Shown here in pieces: positions 28,195-38,123 of a stretch of 64,000 nucleotides of DNA (positions are counted from its first letter, which is position 1; each line of letters begins with the position of its first letter). The position numbers and the translations under genes are program-made. The notes beneath the pieces were generated by a model that searched no databases, was not told the DNA's origin, and saw nothing but the letters and a program-made list of their open reading frames with translations. The DNA comes from Saccharospirillum sp. (GTDB lineage Bacteria; Pseudomonadota; Gammaproteobacteria; Pseudomonadales; Natronospirillaceae): the NCBI GenBank assembly GCA_018402545.1, contig JAGYIL010000001.1:1922001-1986000 (forward strand). The letters are read 5' to 3'.

Positions 28195-30879
28195 TTACGC
28201 CTGGTCCGGTGTGTTCTCGAGATCAACCCGGGCTTTTGGGGGCAGGGGTGAGACATACCCGACGACCAGCAGTAACAGCCCGACGACAATAAAGGCGATG
28301 ATGCCTTCCAGCGTATTGGCATCGCCCATATCGACCAGGAACAACTTGGCCACGACTACCCCCAACAGGGCGGCCGCGGCCATCCAGACCGGTCGCCATC
28401 CCCGTCGCGTCGCCAGCACCATGACCGCCAGGCCAGATATCGTCCAGAACACCGAAACCGCCGCCTGTGCCAGGCTGGAGGCCAGAATGGTGTCCATGTC
28501 CCAGGCCAGCCCGGTCCAGTGGTGCAAGGTTCGGATCAACACGGCGTTTAGCCAGAGGAAGGCCAGGGCAGACAGTACTACCCAGCCCTGGTACAGCGTT
28601 ATTGTTCGGTTTGCACCGCCGCACAGCGCTTTCCAGCCCGCATAGCCGGTAAACAGAACCAGGAGCTGGGTCAGATCAAGCGGGTTCAGCAGCGGCACAT
28701 AGGGCAGGGCGCCAAAGGCGCCAATGTTCGTCGTGCTGATGAACGCCGTCCAGTTCACCAGAAATAGCAAGAGCGGAGTGCCCACCCAATCAGTATAGGT
28801 TGCCTGGTGTACGGTCACTGGCCAGATACGGCCGCGTAACACCAGCCAGTAGCAGGGCACCACAAGCAAGACCTGTGCAATGATCAGCCAGTCCGAATCG
28901 GGGTCGGTGAAGTGCGCGACCCACCAGACCAGCTCAACCCCGAGCAGTAACACCAGCAGCAACGTGCTGATAGAATGCAGGCCTGTCAGCAGCCGGGGCC
29001 AGGCTGGCTCGCGGCGGTCCCGCAGCCACAGCAACCCATAGAAGGCGCTGAACAACAACAGCCAACCGATGGCGCCGTACTCATCCATTGGATGATTCAG
29101 GATAAACAGCGCTGGGGCAGCGGCCAGTGCCATTGCCATGAGCAGGCCGACCGGGGTGAAGCGCAACGCGGACCAGTCCAGCTTCCATTCCAGCCAGCCG
29201 AGTGCGGCAGCCGAGAGCGCCACAAAGCCGAGCACCGTTGCCCACTGTGCGTCGGGATCTACAAAATAGAGAATCTCTACCAGGCCGTTCCCAAACCACC
29301 AGAGCAATCCCCAGACCAGTAACGGTACCGTTAGAAGCGGCGTTGGCAACGGCAGTGCCAGTTTGTTTGACCGGAGCAACAGGTAACTGCTGAACAGGCC
29401 AGCGACGGCGACAAACAGCCCGCCAATAAAGACGGCATTGAGTACCATCCAGTCGGAATGCCGGTCTAGGGCCTCAGGGAAAAACAGCACACCCGCGCCA
29501 AGTTGCAGGGTGATGGCAAACAAGGCGCCCAGGGTACGGTTCTGACGCAGACTGATCCAGAGTACTGCAGCGCCTTCAAGCGCCCAGGCCGTCGCCACCC
29601 ACTCACCATCCAGCGCGAAGGGAATGGACAGCGAGGCGAACACCAGCGCCAGCGCCAGGTAGGCTTCGCTCAGTAACCGGTAGGCGGCTCCCCCGAAGCG
29701 GCGGCACGCCAACGTGAGCGTCGCATAAAAAACACCCAGCAGCAGCGCTGAAATGGCCAGGCCATACTCATAGGTGTGGACCAGGCCCGCCTGCAGAGCG
29801 AACCCGACAACCGGCACACCAAACACCAGAGTCCCGTCGACATAGCCCCTGAGCCTGGGCGGCTGGCGGCTGGCAAACAGCAGTGCAATCAGTACATAGA
29901 ACAGGAAAAAGAGAATCAGAAACGCCTGGGCACCGGGCAACAGCTCTGGGCTGTAGCGCAGCGTTCCCCACAAGGTGCCAATTACAAAGGTGAACACAAA
30001 ACCAACGAGGTTAAGCACACGCCAGGCTTTGAACCAGGCCATGCCCAGAATGCCAGCGTTCAGTACCGCGTAGTAACTGAACAGGGCGATGTGGCTGCCT
30101 TCTCCGGTCGAAGCCAGCACCGGTGCGAGAAAGCCACCGGTCACCGCCATAATGGCCAGGGCAGGGGCATTTTGCAGCACCGCCAGCGCAGCAGACACCA
30201 CGACCATAACCAGCAAGAGAGCAAACCCGACACTGGCCGGCACCAGTTGGAACAGGCGCAAGGCAGTGAAGGCGGTAATATAGAGAATGCCGACACCCCC
30301 GCCCTGAAGGACCAGCGCATAGACGCCCCGGGAGCGGCGCAGCCACCAGCCGAGCCCCAGCAACACCAGCCCGAGCGCAGCCACAAAGAACACCTTAAGC
30401 TCTACCGGCAGAACGCCCTGGGCGTTGGCATAACGCAGCAGAAAAGCGACGCCAAAAAACAGTACGATCACGCCCACCCGGACGATCAGATTGCCTTCGG
30501 TGAAGTAACGTTTCACCCGATCAAAGGCCTTGTCCAGAATGGAGGGCGCACGCGGGCTAGGCTGAGGAGCAGAGGGTTGCCAGGGGTTTTGCGCAACATC
30601 GGGCTCAGGCTGGGCGGCCGCGGGTTCCGGTGACGCCGGGCGGGATTCGCTTGCAGAGACGGCAGATGCCGCAACCGGAGTCTGCCAGTCAGTGTCTGCA
30701 ACCGTCGCTGCGGGTTCCGGTGTTTGTGACCACGCCTGATCGTCAGCCGCAGGCGCTATTGCTTCAGCTGACGGCCCGGCTTCGAGCCGCTGTTCCAATG
30801 CCCTGACGGTCTTTTCCAACCGGCGAATTCGAACCAGCAGGTATACCAGCCCGGCGATCATTAACACCCATAAAACCAT
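28195..30879 (-). CDS. Large DUF2339 polytopic membrane protein
   Basis: An 894-residue protein: an N-terminal membrane segment ([14 protein letters not shown]), a short coiled coil ([14 protein letters not shown]), a Pro/Ala-rich linker to about residue 110, then more than twenty hydrophobic segments to the C-terminus. This matches DUF2339, a family with no assigned function. The ATG at 30879 is used because the frame continues 71 codons upstream into non-conserved sequence overlapping gltX; AAAGGGA lies before it. It is divergent from gltX. A transport or envelope role is possible but unproved. Confidence 0.88.
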   Translation of the reverse strand: MVLWVLMIAGLVYLLVRIRRLEKTVRALEQRLEAGPSAEAIAPAADDQAWSQTPEPAATVADTDWQTPVAASAVSASESRPASPEPAAAQPEPDVAQNPWQPSAPQPSPRAPSILDKAFDRVKRYFTEGNLIVRVGVIVLFFGVAFLLRYANAQGVLPVELKVFFVAALGLVLLGLGWWLRRSRGVYALVLQGGGVGILYITAFTALRLFQLVPASVGFALLLVMVVVSAALAVLQNAPALAIMAVTGGFLAPVLASTGEGSHIALFSYYAVLNAGILGMAWFKAWRVLNLVGFVFTFVIGTLWGTLRYSPELLPGAQAFLILFFLFYVLIALLFASRQPPRLRGYVDGTLVFGVPVVGFALQAGLVHTYEYGLAISALLLGVFYATLTLACRRFGGAAYRLLSEAYLALALVFASLSIPFALDGEWVATAWALEGAAVLWISLRQNRTLGALFAITLQLGAGVLFFPEALDRHSDWMVLNAVFIGGLFVAVAGLFSSYLLLRSNKLALPLPTPLLTVPLLVWGLLWWFGNGLVEILYFVDPDAQWATVLGFVALSAAALGWLEWKLDWSALRFTPVGLLMAMALAAAPALFILNHPMDEYGAIGWLLLFSAFYGLLWLRDRREPAWPRLLTGLHSISTLLLVLLLGVELVWWVAHFTDPDSDWLIIAQVLLVVPCYWLVLRGRIWPVTVHQATYTDWVGTPLLLFLVNWTAFISTTNIGAFGALPYVPLLNPLDLTQLLVLFTGYAGWKALCGGANRTITLYQGWVVLSALAFLWLNAVLIRTLHHWTGLAWDMDTILASSLAQAAVSVFWTISGLAVMVLATRRGWRPVWMAAAALLGVVVAKLFLVDMGDANTLEGIIAFIVVGLLLLVVGYVSPLPPKARVDLENTPDQA

Positions 30880-31035
30880 AACCGACGTTTCCCTTTGGAT
30901 CGGTACAAAGCCGCATCCTATAACATTGGAGTGACTCAGCGGAAGGCGGCTCATCGCCAAGCCTTGCCGAGGCCCTTGGTTACGGCAGACCGGAACCGGT
31001 ATACTGCCGCCTTTTCTCACGGCATAAGAGACACC

Positions 31036-32523
31036 ATGGCTATGACTAAGATTCGCACCCGTATCGCTCCGTCGCCCACCGGCGACCCGCACGTTGGCAC
31101 CGCCTACATTGCGCTGTTCAACCGTGCCTTCGCCAAGAGCCAGGGCGGTGAATTCATTCTACGCATCGAAGACACCGACCAGGTGCGTTCAACGCCAGAG
31201 TCCGAAGCCGCGATTCTAAATTCGCTGAACTGGCTCGGCCTGAGCTGGGATGAAGGCCCCGACTGCGGCGGCCCGCACGGCCCCTACCGGCAAAGTGATC
31301 GCAAAGCGATCTATCAGGACCACGCTCAGACGCTGCTCGACGACGGCCATGCATTCCATTGCTTCTGCACCGCTGAACGCCTCGATGAGATGCGCAAGCA
31401 ACAACAGGAGACGGGCCAGTCGGGCTACGACGGTCACTGCCTGGCGCTCAGCGCAGATGAGGTAAAGTCACGGCTGGATGCCGGTGAAGAGTCAGTTGTG
31501 CGCATGAAGGTTCCCGAAACCGGTCACTGTGAAGTGGCCGATTTGCTGCGCGACCCGATCGAGATCGAATGGTCGCAAATCGACATGCAGGTGCTGCTGA
31601 AATCGGATGGCATGCCCACCTACCATCTGGCCTGCGTGGTTGATGACCATTTGATGGAAATCAGTCACGTGCTGCGTGGCGAGGAGTGGATCTCCTCAAC
31701 CCCGAAACAGATTCTGCTGTATCAGTACTTCGGCTGGGAACCCCCGGTGTTTTGTCACCTGCCATTGTTGCGCAATGCCGACAAGTCCAAACTGAGCAAG
31801 CGCAAGAACCCGACGTCGATCGATTATTACCACAGCCTGGGCATTTTGCCGGAAGCGCTGATCAACTTTCTCGGCATGATGGGCTGGACCATGCCCAACG
31901 GCGAAGAAAAGTTCACGCTCGACGACATGATCGCCAACTTCGACGTAAAACGTATTTCACTCGGCGGCCCGGTGTTCGACCCGGAAAAACTCGACTGGCT
32001 GAACGGCCGTTACCTGCGTGAAGACCTGACACCAGAGCAACTGCTGCAGCGCCTGCTCGACTGGAAATTCAATGCCGACTACGTCAGCCGTTTTATGCCG
32101 CTGGTGCAGCAACGCATCGAACGGCTGAGCGATGTCGCGCCTTTGGCCCAGTTCTTCTTCCAGGGCATGCCAGCGCTCACGCCAGCCAGCTTCGAATCGG
32201 TAAAGCTGGATGAAGACACCCTCAAGAAAACCCTGCAGTTGATTCTGTGGAAACTGGAGGCCGAACGACACTGGGGCAAGGACAACATCATGGCCGATGT
32301 TAAAGCCGTGGCCGATCATCTGGAGCTGAAAATGCGCGATGTCATGGCGCCGCTGTTTATCGCCATCACCGGCTCCGCCGCCTCGGTTTCAGTACTGGAC
32401 GCCATGAACATTCTCGGCCCGGACATGACCCGGGGCCGTCTGCGCCACGCCATTGAGATTCTGGGTGGCCTCGGCAAGAAAAAGCTGAAGAGCCTGGAAA
32501 AAGAACTGGCTGCCATCGGCTAA
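31036..32523 (+). CDS. gltX: Glutamate--tRNA ligase
   Basis: Charges tRNA-Glu. The 495-residue class I synthetase has the HIGH-equivalent in [13 protein letters not shown] at the N-terminus and the KMSKS-equivalent KLSKRKNPT near residue 250, followed by the helical anticodon-binding domain. The ATG at 31036 (MAMTKIRTR) is chosen over an upstream in-frame start at 30895 because the catalytic fold starts there. tRNA-Ala follows from its own promoter. Confidence 0.97.
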   Translation: MAMTKIRTRIAPSPTGDPHVGTAYIALFNRAFAKSQGGEFILRIEDTDQVRSTPESEAAILNSLNWLGLSWDEGPDCGGPHGPYRQSDRKAIYQDHAQTLLDDGHAFHCFCTAERLDEMRKQQQETGQSGYDGHCLALSADEVKSRLDAGEESVVRMKVPETGHCEVADLLRDPIEIEWSQIDMQVLLKSDGMPTYHLACVVDDHLMEISHVLRGEEWISSTPKQILLYQYFGWEPPVFCHLPLLRNADKSKLSKRKNPTSIDYYHSLGILPEALINFLGMMGWTMPNGEEKFTLDDMIANFDVKRISLGGPVFDPEKLDWLNGRYLREDLTPEQLLQRLLDWKFNADYVSRFMPLVQQRIERLSDVAPLAQFFFQGMPALTPASFESVKLDEDTLKKTLQLILWKLEAERHWGKDNIMADVKAVADHLELKMRDVMAPLFIAITGSAASVSVLDAMNILGPDMTRGRLRHAIEILGGLGKKKLKSLEKELAAIG

Positions 32524-32569
32524 TCCACACAACTCGGGTGCAAGTTGTTGAATTAAAAGCAAAAACAGC

Positions 32570-32598
32570 TTGACACCCGAGGGGCTGCTTTCTATTAT
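32570..32598 (+). promoter_or_regulatory. Sigma-70 promoter of tRNA-Ala (first copy)
   Basis: TTGACA (32570-32575), a 17-bp spacer and TATTAT (32593-32598), followed by a GC-rich discriminator (GCGCCC). This is a near-consensus promoter ending 53 bp before the tRNA. Confidence 0.85.
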
Positions 32599-32651
32599 TG
32601 CGCCCACTTCGAGGTGAGTGTTTGACACCGCTTTGAAGTCACCGAAACATC

Positions 32652-32727
32652 GGGGCTATAGCTCAGCTGGGAGAGCGCCTGCATGGCATGCAGGAGGTCT
32701 GCGGTTCGATCCCGCATAGCTCCACCA
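32652..32727 (+). tRNA. tRNA-Ala (anticodon GGC)
   Basis: A 76-nt cloverleaf with acceptor GGGGCTA/TAGCTCC, anticodon stem CCTGC/GCAGG around ATGGCAT (anticodon GGC), GGTTCGATCCC T-arm and encoded CCA. It reads GCC and GCU alanine codons. It is identical in sequence to the tRNA at 62232. Confidence 0.98.
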
Positions 32728-32737
32728 TATTCTTTAG

Positions 32738-32766
32738 AAAAACCGGTCTCTGTGACCGGTTTTTTT
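32738..32766 (+). terminator. Terminator of tRNA-Ala (first copy)
   Basis: AACCGGTC-TCTGT-GACCGGTT with a T-run to 32766, 11 bp after the CCA end. The stem is identical to the terminator at 62316. Confidence 0.92.
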
Positions 32767-32825
32767 ATGGGGGTTGGTTTTTTACTGTGGCTCTGGAGGC
32801 GGCGGTGGACCGGGTAGGCCTCTGT

Positions 32826-32901
32826 CGGGGTCGGGCGGAATGCCGCCCACTCAACCCCTCCCTGCGGTCAAGCGTACAGGGATGTATTTACCGCGACCCC
32901 G
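32826..32901. repeat. Palindromic intergenic element
   Basis: CGGGGTCG at 32826-32833 is repeated inverted as CGACCCCG at 32894-32901, and a perfect internal hairpin GGGCGG-AATG-CCGCCC spans 32833-32848. It resembles the 1564/45758 repeat family in size and GC-rich hairpin style but the sequence match is weak, so it is listed separately. It lies between tRNA-Ala and the glycerophosphodiesterase gene. Confidence 0.4.
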
Positions 32902-32963
32902 AAAAGATCCAACCCGGTGGCTTGCCCGCAACCTTCAAAGACTACTCATACCTGTTAGAAGTG

Positions 32964-34769
32964 TCACCACATCCAATTCCGCAACCTCAGCAATAATCGT
33001 TCAGGCTCTGAAAGCTCAGCTCGTTCGGCGAGCAGTGACGCGAGCAGCTCGGGTCGGTCGGTGATGATGTTGTCGACGCCCTGGTCAATCATGCGCGACA
33101 GGGAGCGGCGGTCATTGACGGTCCAGACGTGAACTTCCTGATTCTGCTGGCGAATCGCGCTGATGCGAGCCGGGCTGATCAGCGCATCCCGCAGGGAGAG
33201 CACATCGAAGGGTTGGCCTTCAATGGCGCCGATAACCGAATGAACCAGCAGGCTGGTGCGCAGACGGGGTTCCAGCTGTTGCACCTCGAGCAGAACCGAC
33301 GGTTCCAGGGCTGCAACCAGGGTGTGTTCGAGCATGTTCTCTTCACGCAGAACCTCTACCACCCGGGGGACCAGCCCAGGGCTTTGCGGGCTGCTTTTAA
33401 CCTCCAGGTAGAGGTGCGCCTTGCCGCGCATTAGCGCTATGGCTTCGGCCAGGGTCGGGATGCGAGCGTTGCCCGGGGTTGGTGATGAGGCTCGGTCAGA
33501 ATCCAGAGACTGTACTTCGGCGAGGGTCAGATCCCAGACATCCCTTGGGTCTCCAGCGACTCTGAGCAGGTCTTTATCGTGCAGCAGTACCAGCTGGCCG
33601 TCGGCTGTCTGACGTACATCGAGTTCGATGTAGTCGGCGCCGTCATCAATCGCATACTGAATGGCCGCCAGCGAATTATCCGGAGCTTTCAGTGAACTGC
33701 CCCGGTGTGCGGTGATGGCTATGCTTTCCGGTGTGTTCCAGCTGTTGAACACGTAGCCGACCTGAACCAGCGCCAGAATGACCACGACCAGTTCTATCCC
33801 CCAGGCAAAGGCGCCCACCTGGCGGGGCTCCGGGTCGGGTGGCAGGCCGATGTGACGGCCCTGTCCACGCTGATAGAGCTTCAGAATGACCAGACTGTTC
33901 AGGCTGACACCGATAAAACCGGCCGCGACCGCGAGTACGGCGTAGATCAATATCAGCACTACCATTACCGGGATCAACAGGCTGTAGAATTCCGGCAGAA
34001 TGGCCAGCAGGGCTTTGGCCAGCCCCTCGAATACCAGGGCCAGAACCAGGGGCAAGAGTGCGATGCCGCCACCGGCGGTCAGCAGCAGTGCTGCTATGTT
34101 CAGTCTTGCGCCTTTGCTGAGCAATGCACTGCGTTTTAACGCCTGGCGGGGCGGTAATTCTTCCAGCAACAGAATCGGCAGTGCCAGCACCCAGCGCAAG
34201 TAAAGGCTGCCGTTGACCACGGCAATGATGGCGAGCATCACGCCCATGATTGCCAGAAACCCCCAGTAGGCGGGTGGTTGCTCGGTAATGACGTAGTAAA
34301 GATCGTAGCCAGTGAGCAGGGTGTTGAACGATACAATGATGATCAGCAGGAACGGCGCGGCAACCAGCAACTGCATGAACACCTGAATGCCCGCCAGGCG
34401 CAATAACCTGGGTAGCCGGTGTGCGACGCGCCACAGGGCGCTGGCCGAGGTATGAAAGCGGTTGTCACGGCCATGCGAAACGACCAGCATCATACCGGCG
34501 TGTTGCAGGAAAACCGCCACAATGGCGAGTGTTCCCGACACCAGAATCCACAGCAGGCCATCCGGAGAGATCAGGAATCGGGCCAGGTCAACGTTGCTGA
34601 TCAATGACGCATCGGCGAGATTGACCAGCACCGACAGCAGCCAGCCCGAGACCGGTGAAAGCAAGCTGAACGCCAGTATGGTGAAATAGACGTGGAACGC
34701 GAGCAGGGGGCGCCGGTGATAGCGCAGGCTGGCCAGGGCGTGTCGAAACAGATGTCGGTTGGTAACCAT
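32964..34769 (-). CDS. Membrane-anchored glycerophosphodiester phosphodiesterase
   Basis: A 601-residue protein. Residues 1-335 hold about eight membrane segments of the GDPD N-terminal membrane domain; residues about 350-595 are the catalytic TIM barrel. Active-site motifs are visible: His355 in TAHRGSS, the metal-binding YIELDVR and the second histidine in VLLHDKDLLR. The enzyme cleaves glycerophosphodiesters, deacylated phospholipids, to glycerol-3-phosphate and an alcohol. It is divergent from two genes for a lysozyme-like protein and a patatin lipase fusion, which could supply deacylated lipids; that link is inference. Confidence 0.92.
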   Translation of the reverse strand: MVTNRHLFRHALASLRYHRRPLLAFHVYFTILAFSLLSPVSGWLLSVLVNLADASLISNVDLARFLISPDGLLWILVSGTLAIVAVFLQHAGMMLVVSHGRDNRFHTSASALWRVAHRLPRLLRLAGIQVFMQLLVAAPFLLIIIVSFNTLLTGYDLYYVITEQPPAYWGFLAIMGVMLAIIAVVNGSLYLRWVLALPILLLEELPPRQALKRSALLSKGARLNIAALLLTAGGGIALLPLVLALVFEGLAKALLAILPEFYSLLIPVMVVLILIYAVLAVAAGFIGVSLNSLVILKLYQRGQGRHIGLPPDPEPRQVGAFAWGIELVVVILALVQVGYVFNSWNTPESIAITAHRGSSLKAPDNSLAAIQYAIDDGADYIELDVRQTADGQLVLLHDKDLLRVAGDPRDVWDLTLAEVQSLDSDRASSPTPGNARIPTLAEAIALMRGKAHLYLEVKSSPQSPGLVPRVVEVLREENMLEHTLVAALEPSVLLEVQQLEPRLRTSLLVHSVIGAIEGQPFDVLSLRDALISPARISAIRQQNQEVHVWTVNDRRSLSRMIDQGVDNIITDRPELLASLLAERAELSEPERLLLRLRNWMW

Positions 34770-34925
34770 AGCCTCCGGGACACTGTACAGTCGGTGTCAG
34801 CCGTTAATTAAAAAAAATAGCGGGGTTTAGTGTGCCGATTATAACCGACTGACCCTAAAACGTCTGCGCCGGCGCGGGTGGGTGGTATGCCCGGGGCTGT
34901 CATTTACAACGATTGGAGCTACTCA

Positions 34926-35747
34926 TTGACGAACGTGCGACCCTTGATTATTCAGGCACTTGGGGTGTTTGTTGCCCTGTTTACTCTGGCATTGCCCACA
35001 GTATGGGCAGACCGTTTTGGTCTGTCACTGACGCCGGCCCAGCTGGACTGGGTCGGTGCGCGCATTTACCAGAACGAATGCGCCAGTCGCCCGGAATGCC
35101 TGGTGCACTGGAACGAAGGCGAAGCTTTTCCATCGCTGGGTATAGGTCACTTCATCTGGTACCCCGGCGGCGTCGACGGACCCTTTGTGGAAAGCTTTCC
35201 CGGGCTGGTCAGCTTTGCCCGGCAACGCGGTGTTGCTGTGCCAGGCTGGCTTGCTGAGTTATCGCCAATGGACGCTCCCTGGCCCGACAGGGCAGGCTTT
35301 CTGGCGGCTCAATCAGAGCCCAGAGTAGCATCGTTGCGCCAGTGGCTGGCCGAAACCCGGGGCCTGCAGGTGGCCTATATTCTGGACCGGGCTGAAACCT
35401 CCCTGGCACAGGTTGTGGCGGCAGCACCGGCCAGTCAGCAAGCCAGTCTGTCCCGAAACCTGCAAGCACTGACCGCCACGGCAGGGGGCAGTTACGCACT
35501 GATCGACTATGTCAATTTCAAAGGCGAAGGCCTGGCACCCGGCGAAGCTTACCAGGGGCAGGGCTGGGGTTTGTTGCAGGTGTTGCAGCAGATGGAACAC
35601 TACGAAACGCTACCTGCGCTTGATGCCTTTCGCCTGTCGGCGGCCGACGTTCTGACCCGTCGCGCTGAAAACGCTGAACGCGATATTGAGCGTGAACGCT
35701 GGTTGCCCGGTTGGCTGAACCGGCTGGAGACTTACCGGGAACCCTGA
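34926..35747 (+). CDS. Secreted lysozyme-like protein of unknown family
   Basis: A 273-residue product with an N-terminal signal peptide (RPLIIQALGVFVALFTLALP, cleavage likely after VWA). The mature N-terminus carries an ECAS segment and then WNEGEAFPSLGIGHFIWY, near residues 40-75. The Glu followed by a GIGH loop resembles the active-site layout of T4-type lysozymes, so a peptidoglycan hydrolase is suggested; it is not demonstrated. The TTG at 34926 has GGAG seven bases before it and starts the signal peptide; in-frame ATGs at 34878 and 34887 are alternatives. It lies 206 bp before the patatin-lysozyme fusion gene and may act with it. Confidence 0.7.
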   Translation: MTNVRPLIIQALGVFVALFTLALPTVWADRFGLSLTPAQLDWVGARIYQNECASRPECLVHWNEGEAFPSLGIGHFIWYPGGVDGPFVESFPGLVSFARQRGVAVPGWLAELSPMDAPWPDRAGFLAAQSEPRVASLRQWLAETRGLQVAYILDRAETSLAQVVAAAPASQQASLSRNLQALTATAGGSYALIDYVNFKGEGLAPGEAYQGQGWGLLQVLQQMEHYETLPALDAFRLSAADVLTRRAENAERDIERERWLPGWLNRLETYREP

Positions 35748-35953
35748 TTTCAGTGCCCGTAGGCAAAGTTCATTAACAAATTTATGCCAACGCCGCTGGC
35801 GCACCTGACGTTTCCAGATTGCCTTCTATACTGAGTACCAAATCAGGCCTCCAGCGCTGCTGGAGCCCTGTGCTGTTCAGGGATTCGAGCAGAACGGTCG
35901 CGCAGTACGATTCCCGCAAACCCGGGTTCAATCGTATAACACAGGAGGTGGCG

Positions 35954-37855
35954 GTGACGGCACAATTCAGAAACCTGGTATTTGAAGGCGGCGGTGTCAA
36001 GGGCATTGCCTACGTAGGGGCCATGCAGGTACTCGCCCGGCGCGGCTATCTGGATCACATCACGCGGGTGGGGGGAACCAGCGCGGGTGCCATCAACGCC
36101 CTGATGTTCGCACTGGGTTACGACATCAAGACTCAGCGCTCGATCATCCGGTCGGCCGACTTCAACGACTTCATGGATAATTCCTTCCTGTTCATTCGCG
36201 ACATGAAACGCCTCTGGTCGGAGTTTGGCTGGAACAGAGGCGATTTTTTTGCTGAATGGGTGGGTGGCTACATCAAGCAGCAACTGGGTGATGCCCGGGC
36301 CACCTTTGCCGATCTGGCCGCAGCCGGGCAGCCAGATCTGTATGTCGTTGGTACCAATCTGTCGACCGGGTATGCCGAGGTGTTTTCCCGCGAGCGCCAT
36401 GCCGACATGCCGTTGGTCGATGCGGTGCGCATCAGCATGTCCATTCCGTTGTTCTACCGGGCAGTGCGTTATGGCGCGCGGGATGATGTGTATGTTGATG
36501 GCGGTGTTCAGCTCAATTACCCGGTCAAACTCTTTGACCGGGAACGCTACATTGATATGGACGCCGAACCGGATGCAGCCCGCCGACCAGAGTATTACGA
36601 GCGCGAGAACGACCGGTTTCTGCTGGAGCGGCCCGGTCGCAGCTCTTACGTCTACAACCGCCAGACACTGGGTCTGCGCCTGGAAACCCGGGAAGACATT
36701 GGGGTTTTTCGATACGACGAACCCCCTCGCAGTGAGCCGGTCAAGGATTTCGGTGGCTACGCCAAAAGCCTGGTCCGGTCGCTGTTGAGAGTGCAGGAAA
36801 ATCAGCATCTGCATGGCGATGACTGGACGCGAACGCTGTACATCGACACCCTGGATGTGGAAACCACTGACTTTAATCTGTCCGACGTTAAAAAACAGGC
36901 GCTGATCGAGCAGGGGATTCAGGGCGCGGAGACCTTTCTTGGCTGGTTTGAGGACCCGGAAAGCGCGCCACCAAACCGTCTGCCCGACGCCCGGGTGCCG
37001 CGTGTGCTGTTGCAGCGAGGCGCAACCGGTGAGGCCGTGGTGACGTTGCAGTCACTGATGAACCGGGCCGGCACCATGCTGATACCCGATGGTGATTTTG
37101 GACCGGGTACCGAGCGGGCCGTAACACATTGCCAGGGTTGGGCGGGGCAGCCTCAGTCGGGCGTGGTGGATGACGCCCTATGGGCCTGGCTGGAGGCACT
37201 GCCAGAGCCGTTCCCTCCCTTGCCAACAGAGGGTGTGGCCTTTATCGCGCGGGAAGAGACCGGCGGCCTGGCGTTTTATCAGGATCATACCCGCTGGCCG
37301 CATTACCCGGGTGAAGCCAGTGGCATCACCATTGGCCTCGGCTATGACCTGCGCATGAACACCCTGGCGGATTTCAAGCGTGACTGGGCGTCGGTGCTGC
37401 CATCGTCTGTGTTCAAGGTGCTGGCTCTGGATATTGGCAAGGCGGGCACCAAGAAACGGGCCAAAGCCCTGAAAGAAGTGGGCATCGACATCCCGTTCAA
37501 CCTGGCGTGGCAGGTGTTTACTGCCACAACGCTGCCGCGCTATTACGACCTGACGAAGAGCATCTACCCGTCACTTGACCAACTGCCGCCCTTGTGCCGC
37601 GCGGTACTGGTCAGCCTGGTGTTCAACCGGGGAGCCTCAGTGCGCGGCGAAACCCGGCGTGAAATGAAGGCCATTCAGACCTTGCTGAACCAGGCGGACA
37701 AGGCCTTGCCGGACCAGCAACGCTGGCAGGCGATTCTGGTGGGTGTAGAGGATGAAATCGTGGCCATGAAACGGCTCTGGAGCTCAGGTTCCGGTCTGGT
37801 CAAACGACGTCAGGCTGAAGCCAATTTATGGCGTCGGGGGCTGGAAGCCGGCTGA
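35954..37855 (+). CDS. Patatin phospholipase - peptidoglycan-binding - lysozyme-like fusion
   Basis: A 633-residue three-part protein. Residues about 5-290 are a patatin-like lipase: oxyanion loop GGGVKG at 12-17, nucleophile Ser43 in GTSAG, and Asp182 in DGG, so the Ser-Asp dyad is complete. Residues about 349-415 resemble a peptidoglycan-binding type 1 domain (LQRGATGEAVVTLQSL, DGDFGPGTERAV). Residues about 427-633 resemble pesticin/T4-type lysozyme: Glu435 in REETGG, GITIGLGYDL at 457-466, and VFNRGAS at about 556. The GTG at 35954 has AGGAGG five bases upstream; the frame is open for 45 more codons. No signal peptide is present. Function is inferred from domains only. Confidence 0.82.
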   Translation: MTAQFRNLVFEGGGVKGIAYVGAMQVLARRGYLDHITRVGGTSAGAINALMFALGYDIKTQRSIIRSADFNDFMDNSFLFIRDMKRLWSEFGWNRGDFFAEWVGGYIKQQLGDARATFADLAAAGQPDLYVVGTNLSTGYAEVFSRERHADMPLVDAVRISMSIPLFYRAVRYGARDDVYVDGGVQLNYPVKLFDRERYIDMDAEPDAARRPEYYERENDRFLLERPGRSSYVYNRQTLGLRLETREDIGVFRYDEPPRSEPVKDFGGYAKSLVRSLLRVQENQHLHGDDWTRTLYIDTLDVETTDFNLSDVKKQALIEQGIQGAETFLGWFEDPESAPPNRLPDARVPRVLLQRGATGEAVVTLQSLMNRAGTMLIPDGDFGPGTERAVTHCQGWAGQPQSGVVDDALWAWLEALPEPFPPLPTEGVAFIAREETGGLAFYQDHTRWPHYPGEASGITIGLGYDLRMNTLADFKRDWASVLPSSVFKVLALDIGKAGTKKRAKALKEVGIDIPFNLAWQVFTATTLPRYYDLTKSIYPSLDQLPPLCRAVLVSLVFNRGASVRGETRREMKAIQTLLNQADKALPDQQRWQAILVGVEDEIVAMKRLWSSGSGLVKRRQAEANLWRRGLEAG

Positions 37856-37987
37856 GTTTGCATTGTGGTGTAATGAATCGCTTTTGGTTTGAATTCATTA
37901 ATAAGGGCCTGAGTGGGCATGGCAGGCGGGTTGAATCATCAATAGAGGGAGGGAAAACCAAAAAAATGACATAAAAACATCACATTC

Positions 37988-38029
37988 TTGTCATATTTAT
38001 ATTAGATTCTATATTGAACGCTTGTTCAA
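37988..38029 (+). promoter_or_regulatory. Promoter with palindromic operator before the ABC importer genes
   Basis: TTGTCA (37988-37993), a 16-bp spacer and TATATT (38010-38015) form a plausible promoter. Overlapping the -10 box and the start region is the palindrome TTGAAC-GCTT-GTTCAA (38014-38029), typical in form of TetR-family operators. The nearest gene is the substrate-binding protein at 38124. No regulator gene is adjacent. Confidence 0.6.
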
Positions 38030-38123
38030 CAAAGCGCGTTCAGTCGATTGTGCGCTATTCACAGACCGGGGCTGACCGGATCTCGTGACAAGAATTTTCA
38101 GGAAAGACAACTGGAGTGGGACC

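Noticed and set aside
30880-31092. An N-terminal extension of the DUF2339 gene into the gltX region.
   Set aside because: The conserved membrane segment starts at the ATG at 30879 and the extension overlaps gltX without features of its own.
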